NCBI RefSeq assembly: GCF_021474425.1
Contig: NZ_JAKEIP010000023.1
Location: forward strand, 1-64,000
DNA length: 64,000 nucleotides
Direction of reading: 5' to 3'
Origin: Streptomyces muensis
GTDB taxonomy: Bacteria; Actinomycetota; Actinomycetes; Streptomycetales; Streptomycetaceae
Numbering within the stretch: the stretch's first letter is position 1; each line of letters starts with the position of its first letter. Below the pieces are notes generated by a model. That model saw only the letters and a list, made by a program, of their open reading frames with translations, searched no databases and was not told where the DNA came from. Made by a program: the position numbers and the translations under genes. This document shows positions 36,675 to 47,216 of the stretch, in pieces.

Positions 36675-37724
36675 TCATCCCTGGCCCCTCTGAACAGGCG
36701 AGCTCTGCCGCAGCATCAACACCAACAGCCAGGGCGCGCCGAGCGTGGCAGTGACCGCCCCGACCGGCAGCCCCTCGACCGGCAACAGGTGCTGCACCAC
36801 CAGGTCGGAGGCCAGCAACAGCACCGCCCCGGTGAGCCCGGCCAACCCCAGCGACGCGGCGGTCGGCGGCCCCGTGACGAACCGCACGATGTGCGGCACG
36901 GCGAGCGCCACGAACGTCACGGGACCGGCGAGCGAGGCGGCCAGCGAGGCCAACACGACGGCCAGGAGCAGCAGTTGCAGCCGCGCGGCGGACGTCCGCA
37001 GCCCCAACGCCCCCGCCGAGTCGTCCCCGAGGTCGAGCACAGCCAGCCGCCGGTGCATCACCAGTGCTGCGGCCAGCGCCAGCACCATCGCACCGCCGGC
37101 ACCCCACACCTCGGTCCACGTCCGCCCGTACACGGAACCCGTGGTCCACTGCAACGCCGACCCGGCGAGCTCCGCGGGAAACCGCACGATCATCAGGTTC
37201 ACCGCGGCCGCGAGCCCCGCCTGCACGGCGAGCCCGGTGAGCACCAGCCGGGTGACCGCGAGCCCCGAGCGCCAGGCGAACACGCCGAGCAGCAGGGCCG
37301 CGAGCAGCCCGCCGCCCAGCGCCCCCACGGGGATCAGCGCCTGCGAGGCACCGGCCGCGATCAGCGCGACCGCGCCCAGCGAGGCGCCGCCGGTCACGCC
37401 CATGACGTCGGGGGAGGCCAGCGGGTTGCGGAACAGACGCTGCAGCACGCATCCCGCCACGCCGAGCCCGGCACCGGCGACGATGGCCGCCACCGACCGC
37501 GGCGCCCGGAACTCCTGCACCACCAGCACGTCACCCGGATCGCCGAACCCGACCAGCGCTCGCAGCGCCGTAGCGGCCGGCATCGGCATCTCACCCGTCG
37601 TCAGGGACACGGTGAGCAGCACGAACAGCAGGGCGGCCCCGGTCGTGGCGAACAGCAGGACGCGGCGCCGGACGCGGGCCCGGGACGTGGACTTCGTCAG
37701 CACGGAGACGACGGCGGCGCTCAT
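36675..37724 (-). CDS. FecCD-family iron-siderophore permease 2
   Basis: The 349-residue protein has about ten membrane helices and the family motif FRNPLASPDVMGVTGGASLG. ATG 37724 overlaps the stop of permease 1 (ATGA), so the two halves of the channel are translated together. Confidence 0.9.
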   Translation of the reverse strand: MSAAVVSVLTKSTSRARVRRRVLLFATTGAALLFVLLTVSLTTGEMPMPAATALRALVGFGDPGDVLVVQEFRAPRSVAAIVAGAGLGVAGCVLQRLFRNPLASPDVMGVTGGASLGAVALIAAGASQALIPVGALGGGLLAALLLGVFAWRSGLAVTRLVLTGLAVQAGLAAAVNLMIVRFPAELAGSALQWTTGSVYGRTWTEVWGAGGAMVLALAAALVMHRRLAVLDLGDDSAGALGLRTSAARLQLLLLAVVLASLAASLAGPVTFVALAVPHIVRFVTGPPTAASLGLAGLTGAVLLLASDLVVQHLLPVEGLPVGAVTATLGAPWLLVLMLRQSSPVQRGQG

Positions 37725-38746
37725 CGGGCCACCCGCCGGGCCAGCAGCGCAAGCAGCGGGGCGCCCAGGAACGCGGTCACGATGCCGACCTCCAGCTCCG
37801 AGGGCCGGATGACCATGCGGCCGAGCACATCCGCCGAGAGCAGCAGCAGCGGGCCGGCGATCAGACAGCCGGGGACCAGCAGCCGGTGGTCGCCGCCGAG
37901 CAGCGGCCGTACGAGATGGGGGGCGGCCAGGCCGATGAAGGCGATCGGGCCGGCCACCGCCACGGCCGATCCGGCGAGCAGGACGACCGCGACGCCGCCC
38001 GCGAGCCGGATGCGGGCCACCGGCACGCCGAGCGCCTGGGCCGAGTCGTCGCCGAGGGCAAGGGCGTTGAGGGCGGGGGAGACGGCCAGTGCGACGACCA
38101 GGCCGAGCAGCAGGGTCGGCAGGACCGGCCACAGGACGTCGAGGGTGCGCCCGGACAGCGATCCGGCCAGCCAGAAGCGGGCCTCGTCCAGGGTGCGCTG
38201 GTTCATCAGCATCACGGCCCACGTCCAGGACAGCAGCACGAGTTGGAGCACGGTGCCGCCGAGGGCCAGCCGTACGGGGTCGATGTCCCCGGCGCGGCGG
38301 GCCAGCGCCTGCGCGAACAGGGCGGCTGCGGCCGCGCCGGTGAACGCGAACCACACGTACTGGGCGGGGCTGTTGAGCCCCAGGGCGAAGATGGCGACGA
38401 CGACCGCGAAACCGGCGCCCGCGTTGATGCCGAGCGTGGTCGGCGAGGCGAGGGGATTGCGGGTGATGCCCTGGGCGACGGCTCCGGCGACCCCGAGCGC
38501 GGCCCCGACCGCCAGCCCGATGACGGTGCGCGGCAGGCGCAGCCCGGTCACCACCAGGGCCTCGCGCCCGTGAACATCGCCGAGGAGCGCGTCCGCCACC
38601 GTGCCCAGGGGTACGGAGCGGGCGCCGAGCGCGAGGCTCAGCGCGGCGCAGAGCACCAGGGCGGCGAGGCCGGTGAGGAAGAGCGGTATGTGCCGGAGGG
38701 CACGGAAGGGCACACCGATGGGTGCGCCCCGTTGGGTCGCAGTCAC
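37721..38746 (-). CDS. FecCD-family iron-siderophore permease 1
   Basis: The 341-residue protein has about ten membrane helices and the motif TRNPLASPTTLGINAGAGFA. It is the first gene of the minus-strand iron operon. GTG 38746 lies 12 bases from an iron box, so transcription should stop when iron is plentiful. The ribosome site is weak. Confidence 0.9.
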   Translation of the reverse strand: MTATQRGAPIGVPFRALRHIPLFLTGLAALVLCAALSLALGARSVPLGTVADALLGDVHGREALVVTGLRLPRTVIGLAVGAALGVAGAVAQGITRNPLASPTTLGINAGAGFAVVVAIFALGLNSPAQYVWFAFTGAAAAALFAQALARRAGDIDPVRLALGGTVLQLVLLSWTWAVMLMNQRTLDEARFWLAGSLSGRTLDVLWPVLPTLLLGLVVALAVSPALNALALGDDSAQALGVPVARIRLAGGVAVVLLAGSAVAVAGPIAFIGLAAPHLVRPLLGGDHRLLVPGCLIAGPLLLLSADVLGRMVIRPSELEVGIVTAFLGAPLLALLARRVAR

Positions 38747-38757
38747 AAGCCGTGAGC

Positions 38758-38776
38758 TTAGGTTAGGCTTGCTTTA
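38758..38776. promoter_or_regulatory. Iron box (IdeR/DmdR operator) for the siderophore operon
   Basis: TTAGGTTAGGCTTGCTTTA matches 15 of 19 positions of the actinobacterial iron box TTAGGTTAGGCTCACCTAA. It covers the probable promoter of the minus-strand operon. Confidence 0.85.
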
Positions 38777-38865
38777 TGATTCAACTGCTGTGTGATCACT
38801 GTGATGAGCGCGATAGTCGATCACCGACGCCGAGCCCACCTGGCATTTTCGCTTGATCGCGAGTG

Positions 38866-38884
38866 TAAGGTAAGCCTTGCCTGT
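38866..38884. promoter_or_regulatory. Iron box for the divergent reductase gene
   Basis: TAAGGTAAGCCTTGCCTGT matches 13 of 19 positions of the iron box in the opposite orientation. It lies about 35 bases before the FhuF-like start codon. Confidence 0.7.
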
Positions 38885-38917
38885 CTGGCTTTTCGTTGCA
38901 ACCGCCCAGGAGCGCCG

Positions 38918-39763
38918 ATGCCCGTGGCCCTCACGCCCCCGCCGCCCGGCGCCGTCGCGCGTACGCTCCGTCACGACTTCACACGGCTGACCGACCTCTG
39001 CGACGTGCTGGCCGTGCGGGTCGCCGCACCCGGTGGCGAGGAGACCGGAGCGGGCGTGTCGGCGGCGGAACTGGTGAAGGACGAGTCCGTGCTCGACGCG
39101 TTCGTGTCGGCGGAGGCGGCCCGGATTCACGATCGCTACGGGACCGTTCCGCGTCGTGACGTCGCCGCCTCCCGCGCGCTGCACGACTACGCCTGGTCCG
39201 TCGCGCTCCTCATGAGCGGGCCCTGGTACCTGGCGCGCCGCGTACCCCGGATCCGGCCCGAGGACCTGCGCCTCGACCTCGCCACGGCCGAGTTCACCCT
39301 GACCCCCGGCAGCGACCTCGCCTGCCTGCCCGACGACCCGGCGGCCACGCTCCCGGGTGTGCTGACGGCCCCTCACGAAGAGGCCCTGCGCGCCGAGTTG
39401 CGCGCCGCCGTCGCCGATCACATGGGTCCGCTCCTGGACGCGATCGGCCCCGTCGCACGACGCCGCTCACGCGCCCTGTGGGGCATGGTCGCCGACGACC
39501 TGGTCTCCGGCATCTGGTACCTCGGCCGAACACTGGGCCGCGAGGACGACGCCGTACGAGCCGCAACCGAACTGCTGCCGAAGAGCGTCGCCCCCTACCC
39601 GGGCGGCGCCGACTTCCGCCACCTGACGACCGCCGACGGCCACCGTCACGCGACCCGCACCCGCGCCGGCTGCTGCATGTACTACACGATCCGCCCGACC
39701 GAGGCCTGCTCCACCTGCCCCCGCACCTGCGACACGGAGCGACTGCGTCGACTGCGCGGCTGA
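38918..39763 (+). CDS. FhuF-like [2Fe-2S] siderophore-iron reductase
   Basis: The 281-residue protein ends with the cluster-binding pattern AGCCMYYTIRP...CSTCP (CC-x10-C-x2-C), diagnostic of FhuF-type ferric-siderophore reductases that release iron inside the cell. ATG 38918 has AGGAGC upstream. It is divergent from the importer operon and shares an iron-regulated promoter region with it. Confidence 0.88.
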   Translation: MPVALTPPPPGAVARTLRHDFTRLTDLCDVLAVRVAAPGGEETGAGVSAAELVKDESVLDAFVSAEAARIHDRYGTVPRRDVAASRALHDYAWSVALLMSGPWYLARRVPRIRPEDLRLDLATAEFTLTPGSDLACLPDDPAATLPGVLTAPHEEALRAELRAAVADHMGPLLDAIGPVARRRSRALWGMVADDLVSGIWYLGRTLGREDDAVRAATELLPKSVAPYPGGADFRHLTTADGHRHATRTRAGCCMYYTIRPTEACSTCPRTCDTERLRRLRG

Positions 39764-39780
39764 AACGGCCTTGTCGGCAG

Positions 39781-39860
39781 CGCCCCGATAGGGGCGCGGG
39801 GAACTGCGCGACCAGCCACAACGCAGCCGCAGACGCCCCACAACCCAGCGTGGCACCATC
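39781..39860. repeat. Dispersed GC-rich repeat after the reductase gene
   Basis: A stem-loop CGCCCC-GATA-GGGGCG is followed by GGGGAACTGCGCGACCAGCC, the same unit as at 36583. It lies between convergent genes and may act as a terminator. Confidence 0.8.
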
Positions 39861-39901
39861 CATAGGCGCCCCACCCGCCGCGGCAGCTCAGTCCGCAGCG
39901 C

Positions 39902-41656
39902 TCAGTCGGCCGTGGCCAGAAACTGAGTGGCCGCCAACTCCGCATACAACGGATCGGATGCCACGAGTTCCCGATGCGTACCCACCGCCCGCACCCGACC
40001 CGCGTCCATCACCACGATCCGGTCGGCCATCGTCACCGTCGACAGCCGATGCGCGACGACCAGCACCGTGGTCGTACGCGCGACATCGGCGACCGTGTCC
40101 CGCAGCGCCGCCTCGTTCACCGCGTCCAGCTGCGAGGTCGCCTCGTCGAGGAGCAGCAGCCGGGGCCGGCGCAGCAGCGCGCGGGCGATGGCGACACGCT
40201 GACGCTCCCCGCCGGACAGCTTGGTGCCGCGATGCCCGACGAGCGTGTCCAGACCGTCGGGCAGCCGCGCGACCAGGCCGTCGAGGCGGGTCGTCTTCAG
40301 CACGCGCGTCAGGGCGTCGTCGGCGGCGTCCGGGTTGCCGAGCAGCAGGTTGGCGCGCAGCGAACCCGACAGCACCGGGGCGTCCTGCTCCACATAGCCG
40401 ATCGCGGACCGCAGCTGTGGCAGCTCCCAGTCCGCGAGGTCCCGGCCGTCGAGCGTGATGGTGCCGGCCTCGGGGTCGTAGAAGCGCTCGATGAGCGAGA
40501 AGACGGTGGTCTTTCCCGCGCCCGACGGGCCGACGAACGCGGTCATGCCCTGCGCCGGCACGGCGAACGTCACCCCGTGGTGGACGTACGGCAGATCGTC
40601 GGCGTACCGGAATCGGACGTCCTCGAAGGCCAGCGCGGCCGGCTCCGCCCCGTCGGCGGGCAACGACGCGGGCTCGGCGGCCGGTTCGGCGGGCAGCCGC
40701 AACGCCTCCTGGATCCTCGCGAGCGCCGCCGAGCCCGTCTGGTACTGCGTGATCGCGCCGACGACCTGCTGGATCGGGGACATCAGATAGAAGACGTAGA
40801 GCAGGAACGCGACCAGTGTGCCGACGTCGATCGCCCCGGTCGCCACCCGTGCCCCGCCCACCGCGAGCACCGTGATGAAGGCGATCTGCATGGCGAGCCC
40901 GGCGGTGTTGCCGGCCGCCGCCGACCACTTGGCGGCCCGCACGCTCTGCCGCCACGACTCCTCGGCCGCCTCGTGCAGCGTCCGCTCCTCCCGGTGCTCG
41001 GCACCCGACGCCTTCACCGTGCGCAGCGCGCCGAGGATCCGTTCCAGTGAGGCACCCATCACCCCGACCGCGTCCTGCGCCTGCCGGCTGGCCCGGTTGA
41101 TACGCGGCACGATCACGCCGAGGATGGTGCCGGCGGCCAGGATCACACCGAGCGTGACCAGCAGCAGCACCGGATCCACCAGGCCCATCATGGCCACCGT
41201 CGCCACGAGGGTGAGCCCTCCGGTGCCCAGGCCCACGAGGGAGTCGGTCGTGACCTCGCGCAGCAGCGTCGTGTCCGAGGTGATGCGGGCCATCAGATCG
41301 CCGGGTTCGCTGCGGTCCACGGCGGTGATGCGCAGCCGCAGCAGATACGACGACAGGGCGCGCCGCGCGCCGAGCACCACCGACTCGGCGGTGCGCCGCA
41401 GCACGTACGAGCCCAGCGCGCCGAGCGCCGCGTTGGCCACGACCAGCCCGGACATGACCAGCAGTGCCCCGGTGATGGCCCGGTCGTGGGAGAGGTCGTC
41501 GATCAACTCCCGGGCCACCAGCGGCAGCAGCAGCCCGGTCGCGCCCGTGACCAGGGAGAGCACGGCACCCGCCAGCAGGGTCCACCGGTGCGGTCGGACG
41601 TAGCCGAGGAGCAGCCGCCAGGTGGGCGGGGCGGGTTCGGTCACTGCGATGCTCAC
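39902..41656 (-). CDS. ABC exporter, fused membrane and ATPase domains
   Basis: The 584-residue protein has six membrane helices at about 20-300, then an ATPase domain with Walker [26 protein letters not shown] and LLLLDEAT. It is a half-transporter of the multidrug/LmrA type that works as a dimer. GTG 41656 has GGAGGAG before it and starts 28 bases after the LOG-acyltransferase stop, so it is probably in the same operon and may export the prenyl-adenine product. Confidence 0.9.
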   Translation of the reverse strand: MSIAVTEPAPPTWRLLLGYVRPHRWTLLAGAVLSLVTGATGLLLPLVARELIDDLSHDRAITGALLVMSGLVVANAALGALGSYVLRRTAESVVLGARRALSSYLLRLRITAVDRSEPGDLMARITSDTTLLREVTTDSLVGLGTGGLTLVATVAMMGLVDPVLLLVTLGVILAAGTILGVIVPRINRASRQAQDAVGVMGASLERILGALRTVKASGAEHREERTLHEAAEESWRQSVRAAKWSAAAGNTAGLAMQIAFITVLAVGGARVATGAIDVGTLVAFLLYVFYLMSPIQQVVGAITQYQTGSAALARIQEALRLPAEPAAEPASLPADGAEPAALAFEDVRFRYADDLPYVHHGVTFAVPAQGMTAFVGPSGAGKTTVFSLIERFYDPEAGTITLDGRDLADWELPQLRSAIGYVEQDAPVLSGSLRANLLLGNPDAADDALTRVLKTTRLDGLVARLPDGLDTLVGHRGTKLSGGERQRVAIARALLRRPRLLLLDEATSQLDAVNEAALRDTVADVARTTTVLVVAHRLSTVTMADRIVVMDAGRVRAVGTHRELVASDPLYAELAATQFLATAD

Positions 41657-41684
41657 GGGGCTCCTCCGAGAGGGTACGGAGCCT

Positions 41685-43214
41685 TCAGGCTACGTCGGCC
41701 GCCTCCCTCGGAGCCTGCCAGTTCCGTGCCACGGCGAGCGTCAGCGGTCGTTCGGCCCCCTCCGGCAGACAGTCGTCGAGCATGCGGGTCAGGACGTCAC
41801 CCGGACCGAGCTCGACACAGACCGTCACACCGTCGCGGCGCAGCCGGCCGACGGCGTCCACGAAACTCACCGGCGCGGACATCGCCCGCGCCCAGAAGTC
41901 GCCGGAGGCCGCCTCGGCCCCGATCGGCTCGGCGGTGGTGTCGGAGATCAGGGGCAGCCGCGGGGGCCGCAGGTCGAGCCGCTCCAAGGCACGGCGGTAG
42001 TCGTCCAGCAGGGCGTCGAAGTGAGGGGAGTGGGGTGCCACGTCCAGACGGAGCACATGGGTGCGGCGACCACGGGCCGCCCACTCCTCGCAGATCCGCC
42101 GCACGGCCGCCCGGTCCCCCGACACGACCACCGACCGCGGGCCGTTGACCGCCGCGATCACCGCGCCCGGCCCCGGGTTCAGCTCCTCGGGCGAGGCCTC
42201 GACGGCCGCCATGGCCCCCGTCTTCGGCAGTGCGTCCGCCAGCCGGGCCAGCGCGCCGACCGCACGGCAGGCGTCCGGCAGCGAGAACACCCCGGCCGCG
42301 TGCGCGGCGGCCATGTGCCCGGCCGAGTACCCGAACAGCACGTCCGGGCTCACCCCCTGGCTCTCCAGCAGCCGGTACTGCGCGACCTGCACCGCGAAGA
42401 GCGCCGGATACCCGTACGCCACCCGGTCGAGCAGGGCGGCCGCGGGTGTTCCGGCCTCGGCGAACATCACGTCCCGCAGCGGCCGCTCGACATACGGGTC
42501 GAGCAGCGCGCACACCTCGTCCAGCGCCTCGGCGAACACCGGGGAGCAGCCGTACAGTTCGCGCCCCATGCCCGGCTGCTGCGACCCGGACGCCGAGAAC
42601 AGGAACGCGACCCGCCCCCGGGGCACCGGCACGACGGCCGGCGCCTGCGCGGGCACCGGCGGCGTCCCCCTCAGCCGTGCCACGACCTCCGCGGCCGAGT
42701 CGCACACCACGATCCGCTCCAGATCCCCGGCGTGCAGAAACCCCTCGTCCCGCGCGTGCTCCAGGAAGGACAGCAACGGACGGTAGAAACCGGACGGGTC
42801 GAGCAGCAGACACGGCTTGCGATGGAGGCGCAACTGCGCCCAGGTCAGCACCTCCAGCAACTCCTCCGCCGTGCCCAGCCCACCCGGCAGCGCCACGAAC
42901 GCGTCCCCCTCGGCGGCCATCCGCGCCTTGCGCTCATGCATGTCGGCGACCACCACGAGATCGGTGAGGCCCGTGTGGACGATCTCGTACGGCAGCATGC
43001 CGCGCGGCACGACACCGGTCACCGCGCCGCCGGCCTTCAGTGCCCCGTCCGCGACGGCCCCCATCAGCCCGGTGCGCGCACCGCCGTAGACCAGCCGGAG
43101 GCCTGCCCCGGCCAGTGCGCGGCCGAGTTCGGCGGCGGTGCGCGGGTGGCCGGGGTCGCGGCCGGGGGAGGCGCCGCAGAAGACGGTCACGGCCGTCACG
43201 GCGGTCAGGTCCAC
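41685..43214 (-). CDS. LOG-family phosphoribohydrolase fused to a PKS-type acyltransferase
   Basis: The 509-residue fusion starts with a LOG domain (cytokinin-activating phosphoribohydrolase, once called lysine decarboxylase; VFCGASPG at 11-18, [25 protein letters not shown] from 110). From about residue 228 comes a complete PKS-like AT domain ([15 protein letters not shown], nucleophile Ser297 in GYSAG where GHSxG is usual, His395 in APHSPHF). The Arg that binds the malonyl carboxylate in extender ATs (VxxRxxxM) is replaced by Leu, which suggests a monocarboxylic acyl donor. GTG 43214 has AGGGGG before it and overlaps the oxidase gene by 10 bases; GTG 43199 is an alternative. Confidence 0.88.
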   Translation of the reverse strand: MDLTAVTAVTVFCGASPGRDPGHPRTAAELGRALAGAGLRLVYGGARTGLMGAVADGALKAGGAVTGVVPRGMLPYEIVHTGLTDLVVVADMHERKARMAAEGDAFVALPGGLGTAEELLEVLTWAQLRLHRKPCLLLDPSGFYRPLLSFLEHARDEGFLHAGDLERIVVCDSAAEVVARLRGTPPVPAQAPAVVPVPRGRVAFLFSASGSQQPGMGRELYGCSPVFAEALDEVCALLDPYVERPLRDVMFAEAGTPAAALLDRVAYGYPALFAVQVAQYRLLESQGVSPDVLFGYSAGHMAAAHAAGVFSLPDACRAVGALARLADALPKTGAMAAVEASPEELNPGPGAVIAAVNGPRSVVVSGDRAAVRRICEEWAARGRRTHVLRLDVAPHSPHFDALLDDYRRALERLDLRPPRLPLISDTTAEPIGAEAASGDFWARAMSAPVSFVDAVGRLRRDGVTVCVELGPGDVLTRMLDDCLPEGAERPLTLAVARNWQAPREAADVA

Positions 43215-44530
43215 AGGCCGTACCCCCTGGTCAGGACGTGACGCGGGTCGTAGAGGTCCTTGGCGCGGACCAGTTCGGGCCAGCGGGGGCCGAAGTGGGT
43301 GCGCCAGTCGCCGGGCGACATGGGCAGCGCGCCGACCGGGTGGAGGACACCGCTCACGGACCTGGCCCGCTCGTACAGGGCCCGGTTGGCGGCGACCATA
43401 CGGCGTACGACGTCCGGGGCGTCCGGTGGTGCCGTGCGCATCAGGGCGAGCAGGCAGAGGAGTTCGCCCTCGGGCCGGCGCAGCAGCGGGGCCCGCAGCG
43501 TGCGGGCCGAGAGCGGACGCAGCTGGACCGTGCCGCAGCAGCGCAGGCCCTGCTGGGCACGCTCGGCGAGCACGGCCGGGACGAAGCCGGCCGCTGCCGC
43601 CTCCGGCAGCAGCAGGGTGAGCCAGGGGTGCGGGCGGTCCCACTCGCCGGTGGCGCGCAGCAGACGTTCGTCGCGGTCCAGACGGTGCACGTACTCGGCG
43701 TACGACAGGTCCGCGATCTCCTCGGTGTCGTGGTCGTGGTCCAGGTCGCCGATCAGCAGCCCGTCGTCGGTGGGCGGTTCGCCGTCGTGCGGTACGACCG
43801 CCTCGATCATGTAGTGCCAGCCTCCGCCGAGCACCGGCCGCGCCTGGCCCGCGACATGGCTGAAGCGGCTGTCCCGGGCCAGGCGTCGCTGATCGGTGAG
43901 GTACGTGCCCGGAGTGTCGTGGTAGAGGCGGTAGCGGCGGACATGGGTCGGCGCGGGTACCAGGGCGAGGGTCGCGCGGACGATCAGGGCGCACTGGCCG
44001 AGGCCCGCCAGGACCGCGTGGAAGAGGTCCGCACGCCGGTCGGCGGCGCAGACCAGCCGTTCCCCGGTGCCGGTGACCACCTCCAACTCCCGCACCCGGT
44101 CCGCGACCAGGCCGTACCGATGGCTGGAGCCGCCGAAGCCACCCGTGCTCAGCAGCCCGCCGACGCTGCCGCCGAGGTGGTCCGGCAGCACCGGAGGCGT
44201 GAGCCCCTCGGCCAGCGCGGCCCGCACCACGTCGCGCCACAGCGCACCGGCCCCCGCGCTCAGCGTCCGCTCACCCGGAGCACAGCGCACCTCGTCGAGG
44301 GCGGACATGTCGACGACGTAGCCGCCGTGCGCCTGCCCCTGCCCGTACAGGGCCTGTCCGGCGCCGCGCGCGGAGACCGGCAGCCCGTGCCGGCCGGCGA
44401 AGGAGACGAGCTCGGCCACATCGGCCGCCGAGCGGGCGGTGACCACGCCGAGCGGAGAGGAAGCGACGATATGACCGAAATCCGTGGAGGCTGCCCTCAC
44501 CCCTGATATGCCCCCGGGTGCGCCGCTCAT
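43205..44530 (-). CDS. FAD-binding oxidoreductase, cytokinin-dehydrogenase-like (FasE-like)
   Basis: The 441-residue flavoprotein has a vanillyl-alcohol-oxidase fold: FAD domain [17 protein letters not shown] at 54-70, [25 protein letters not shown], and a C-terminal substrate cap ending [11 protein letters not shown]. Plant cytokinin dehydrogenases bind FAD through His in the GHS motif; here the aligned residue is Gln59, so FAD should be non-covalent. It may oxidise the prenyl side chain instead of cleaving it. ATG 44530 overlaps the stop of the isopentenyltransferase gene (ATGA). Confidence 0.85.
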   Translation of the reverse strand: MSGAPGGISGVRAASTDFGHIVASSPLGVVTARSAADVAELVSFAGRHGLPVSARGAGQALYGQGQAHGGYVVDMSALDEVRCAPGERTLSAGAGALWRDVVRAALAEGLTPPVLPDHLGGSVGGLLSTGGFGGSSHRYGLVADRVRELEVVTGTGERLVCAADRRADLFHAVLAGLGQCALIVRATLALVPAPTHVRRYRLYHDTPGTYLTDQRRLARDSRFSHVAGQARPVLGGGWHYMIEAVVPHDGEPPTDDGLLIGDLDHDHDTEEIADLSYAEYVHRLDRDERLLRATGEWDRPHPWLTLLLPEAAAAGFVPAVLAERAQQGLRCCGTVQLRPLSARTLRAPLLRRPEGELLCLLALMRTAPPDAPDVVRRMVAANRALYERARSVSGVLHPVGALPMSPGDWRTHFGPRWPELVRAKDLYDPRHVLTRGYGLWT

Positions 44531-45297
44531 GCCGCACGCTCCAGCATGGCGAAGTCGAATGCGGGGACCGTCGTGCCGTTCGCGAAAATCTCGGTGAACA
44601 CGCGATGCTGGAGAATGCCGTGTTCGGCATGTCGTACGGCGATGAGTGCGGCCATCCGGTGCAGGACGTGTTCGGGTATTTCCCGTTCGCCGACGGTCTC
44701 CGCGTCAATTGAGTATTTGGCGCAGCATTCGAGCACGGCCTCGAACCCGTTGACGGACGCGGCCAGCCGTCGCTTCGCCGGATCCCGCCAGAGCGCGGCC
44801 AGCTCCTGGAGCAGGCCCGGACCGCAGACGCCCGGGGTGAGCATCGCCCGGGCCCGGTGGGTGAGGGCGGCGAGGTAGGTGGCGTACCCGGGAAGCGGCA
44901 GCAGACGCACCGTCAGCCGCCAGTCCAGCCGCGCCATACGCGCGCACAGCACCCGCAGCAGCGAGATCGAGCCACCCTCGACGATGACCAACCGGTGCTG
45001 GGCGGCAAGCAGTTGGACGAGTTCGACGAGTGCGTCGGCGGCCTGGTCCGCGGACAGGTCGCCGTCGGTGAACGTGCGGTCCCCGAGCCAGTGGCGGCGT
45101 ACCCCCGGCACGTCCGCCCCGGCGCGGGCGCTGGTGGTGGCGAGGTCGGTGAAGCATTGCAGGCGGTCGGCGACGACGATCGGGGCGCCGGTGGCGCGGG
45201 CCAGGTCGGTGGCCGCCGCGCTCTTCCCGACTCCGGTCGGTCCAGCGATCAGATGAACCAACGGACGGACCGCGGGAGGCGTTTCGTACTCGACCAT
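44527..45297 (-). CDS. ipt: Adenylate isopentenyltransferase (cytokinin synthase)
   Basis: The 256-residue protein has a P-loop AGPTGVGKS at 18-26 and VVADRLQCFTDLATTSARA, which matches the Agrobacterium/Rhodococcus Ipt pattern (DRxQC...LATGS). It should transfer a dimethylallyl group to N6 of AMP, the first step of cytokinin formation. It is shorter than tRNA-modifying MiaA and lacks its tRNA-binding insert. ATG 45297 follows AAGGGGA; an upstream frame extension to 45372 is less likely. It is the first gene of the operon with oxidase, LOG-AT and exporter. Confidence 0.88.
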   Translation of the reverse strand: MVEYETPPAVRPLVHLIAGPTGVGKSAAATDLARATGAPIVVADRLQCFTDLATTSARAGADVPGVRRHWLGDRTFTDGDLSADQAADALVELVQLLAAQHRLVIVEGGSISLLRVLCARMARLDWRLTVRLLPLPGYATYLAALTHRARAMLTPGVCGPGLLQELAALWRDPAKRRLAASVNGFEAVLECCAKYSIDAETVGEREIPEHVLHRMAALIAVRHAEHGILQHRVFTEIFANGTTVPAFDFAMLERAA

Positions 45298-45553
45298 GGC
45301 GGGATGTCCCCTTCCGCTTTCGGCAACGGGAAAGACCACTGCCAAGTTACGCGGAACCGCGGGCGCGGACACCCCGGGAAATACCCGGACCGGGCAAAGA
45401 GAGGGCCACGTTCCTTTGTGCTTGTTAAAGATTCACTCACAGTGCGCTGGAGGTCGTAACTCCGGGGAATCCAGAGCCATATGAGTGACCGTCGAATTCG
45501 ATTCTTAACGCATTCATGACGCGTCACGGGAACCCGCCCCGAGGAGAATCGCC
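45298..45553. other. Divergent promoter region, ipt and transketolase-like gene
   Basis: This 256-base gap is less GC-rich than its surroundings, especially 45405-45520 (for example CTTGTTAAAGATTCACTC and GAATTCGATTCTTAACG). It must hold promoters for both directions. I could not assign a consensus promoter or operator. Confidence 0.5.
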
Positions 45554-46172
45554 ATGCACCCCGACATGCTCCAGGCCCTCACCGAGTCGCTGCCCGCGGC
45601 CCGCCCCGACGGACTCGACGGACTCGACGGACCCGGCGGACCCGCCGGGCACGGCACCGGCACGGTCCTCGTCGGCTACGGCGCCGTGGAGGAGCTGGCA
45701 CGCTTCGCCACCGACCCGCGCTGGACCGTCCATGTCCCGGGCCATCCCGACGAGGTGCGGCGCGCGATCCGGTCTGCCGTGGGGCGCGGCGAGCGGGCGT
45801 TCGTGCATCTGTCCGGCGACTCCAACGCCGAACCGCACGGCCTGTCCGAGGGCTTCGAACTCGTCCGGGAAGGTCTCGACGGCGTCGTCCTCGCCGTCGG
45901 CGCCACCCTCGACCCGGTCCTGCGCGCCACGGCCGGCCTCGATCTGGCCGTGCTCTACGCCGCCACCGTCCGGCCCTTCGACGAGGTCGGCCTGCGCACC
46001 GCCGTACTGGCCGCCGACCACGCCGACATCGTGCTCGTCGAGCCGGGACTGCCCGGCCTGTCGGCGCGGCACGTCGCCGAGACCCTCGTCCACGTACCGC
46101 ACCGGCTGTTGCCGCTGGGCGGCGCGGACGGCCTGGACGAGGAGGTCATCGCCCGGGCCGTCCGGGACTTCC

Positions 46173-46180
<8 letters not shown>
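45554..46180 (+). CDS. Stand-alone transketolase C-terminal-domain protein
   Basis: The 208-residue protein resembles the C-terminal domain of transketolase/1-deoxyxylulose-5-phosphate synthase proteins: DLAVLYAATVRPFDEVGLRTA, then DIVLVEPGLPGLSARHVAE. The thiamine-diphosphate-binding parts are absent. ATG 45554 has GAGGAGAA at good distance. In the R. fascians fas operon two transketolase-like parts (FasB, FasC) stand next to the cytokinin genes, so this may be a reduced relative. Its last 8 bases overlap the convergent rhodanese gene. Confidence 0.7.
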
Positions 46181-47180
<1,000 letters not shown>

Positions 47181-47216
47181 GGAGCCCGCACCGGGCGTCC
47201 CGTGTGCTCCCGGCCC

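Noticed and set aside
43215..44240. Upstream extension of the LOG-acyltransferase frame
   Set aside because: It overlaps the flavoprotein gene in another frame; LOG similarity starts just after 43214.
45249..45527. Minus-strand 92-codon frame upstream of ipt
   Set aside because: No similarity, no ribosome site, and it covers the AT-richer promoter region.
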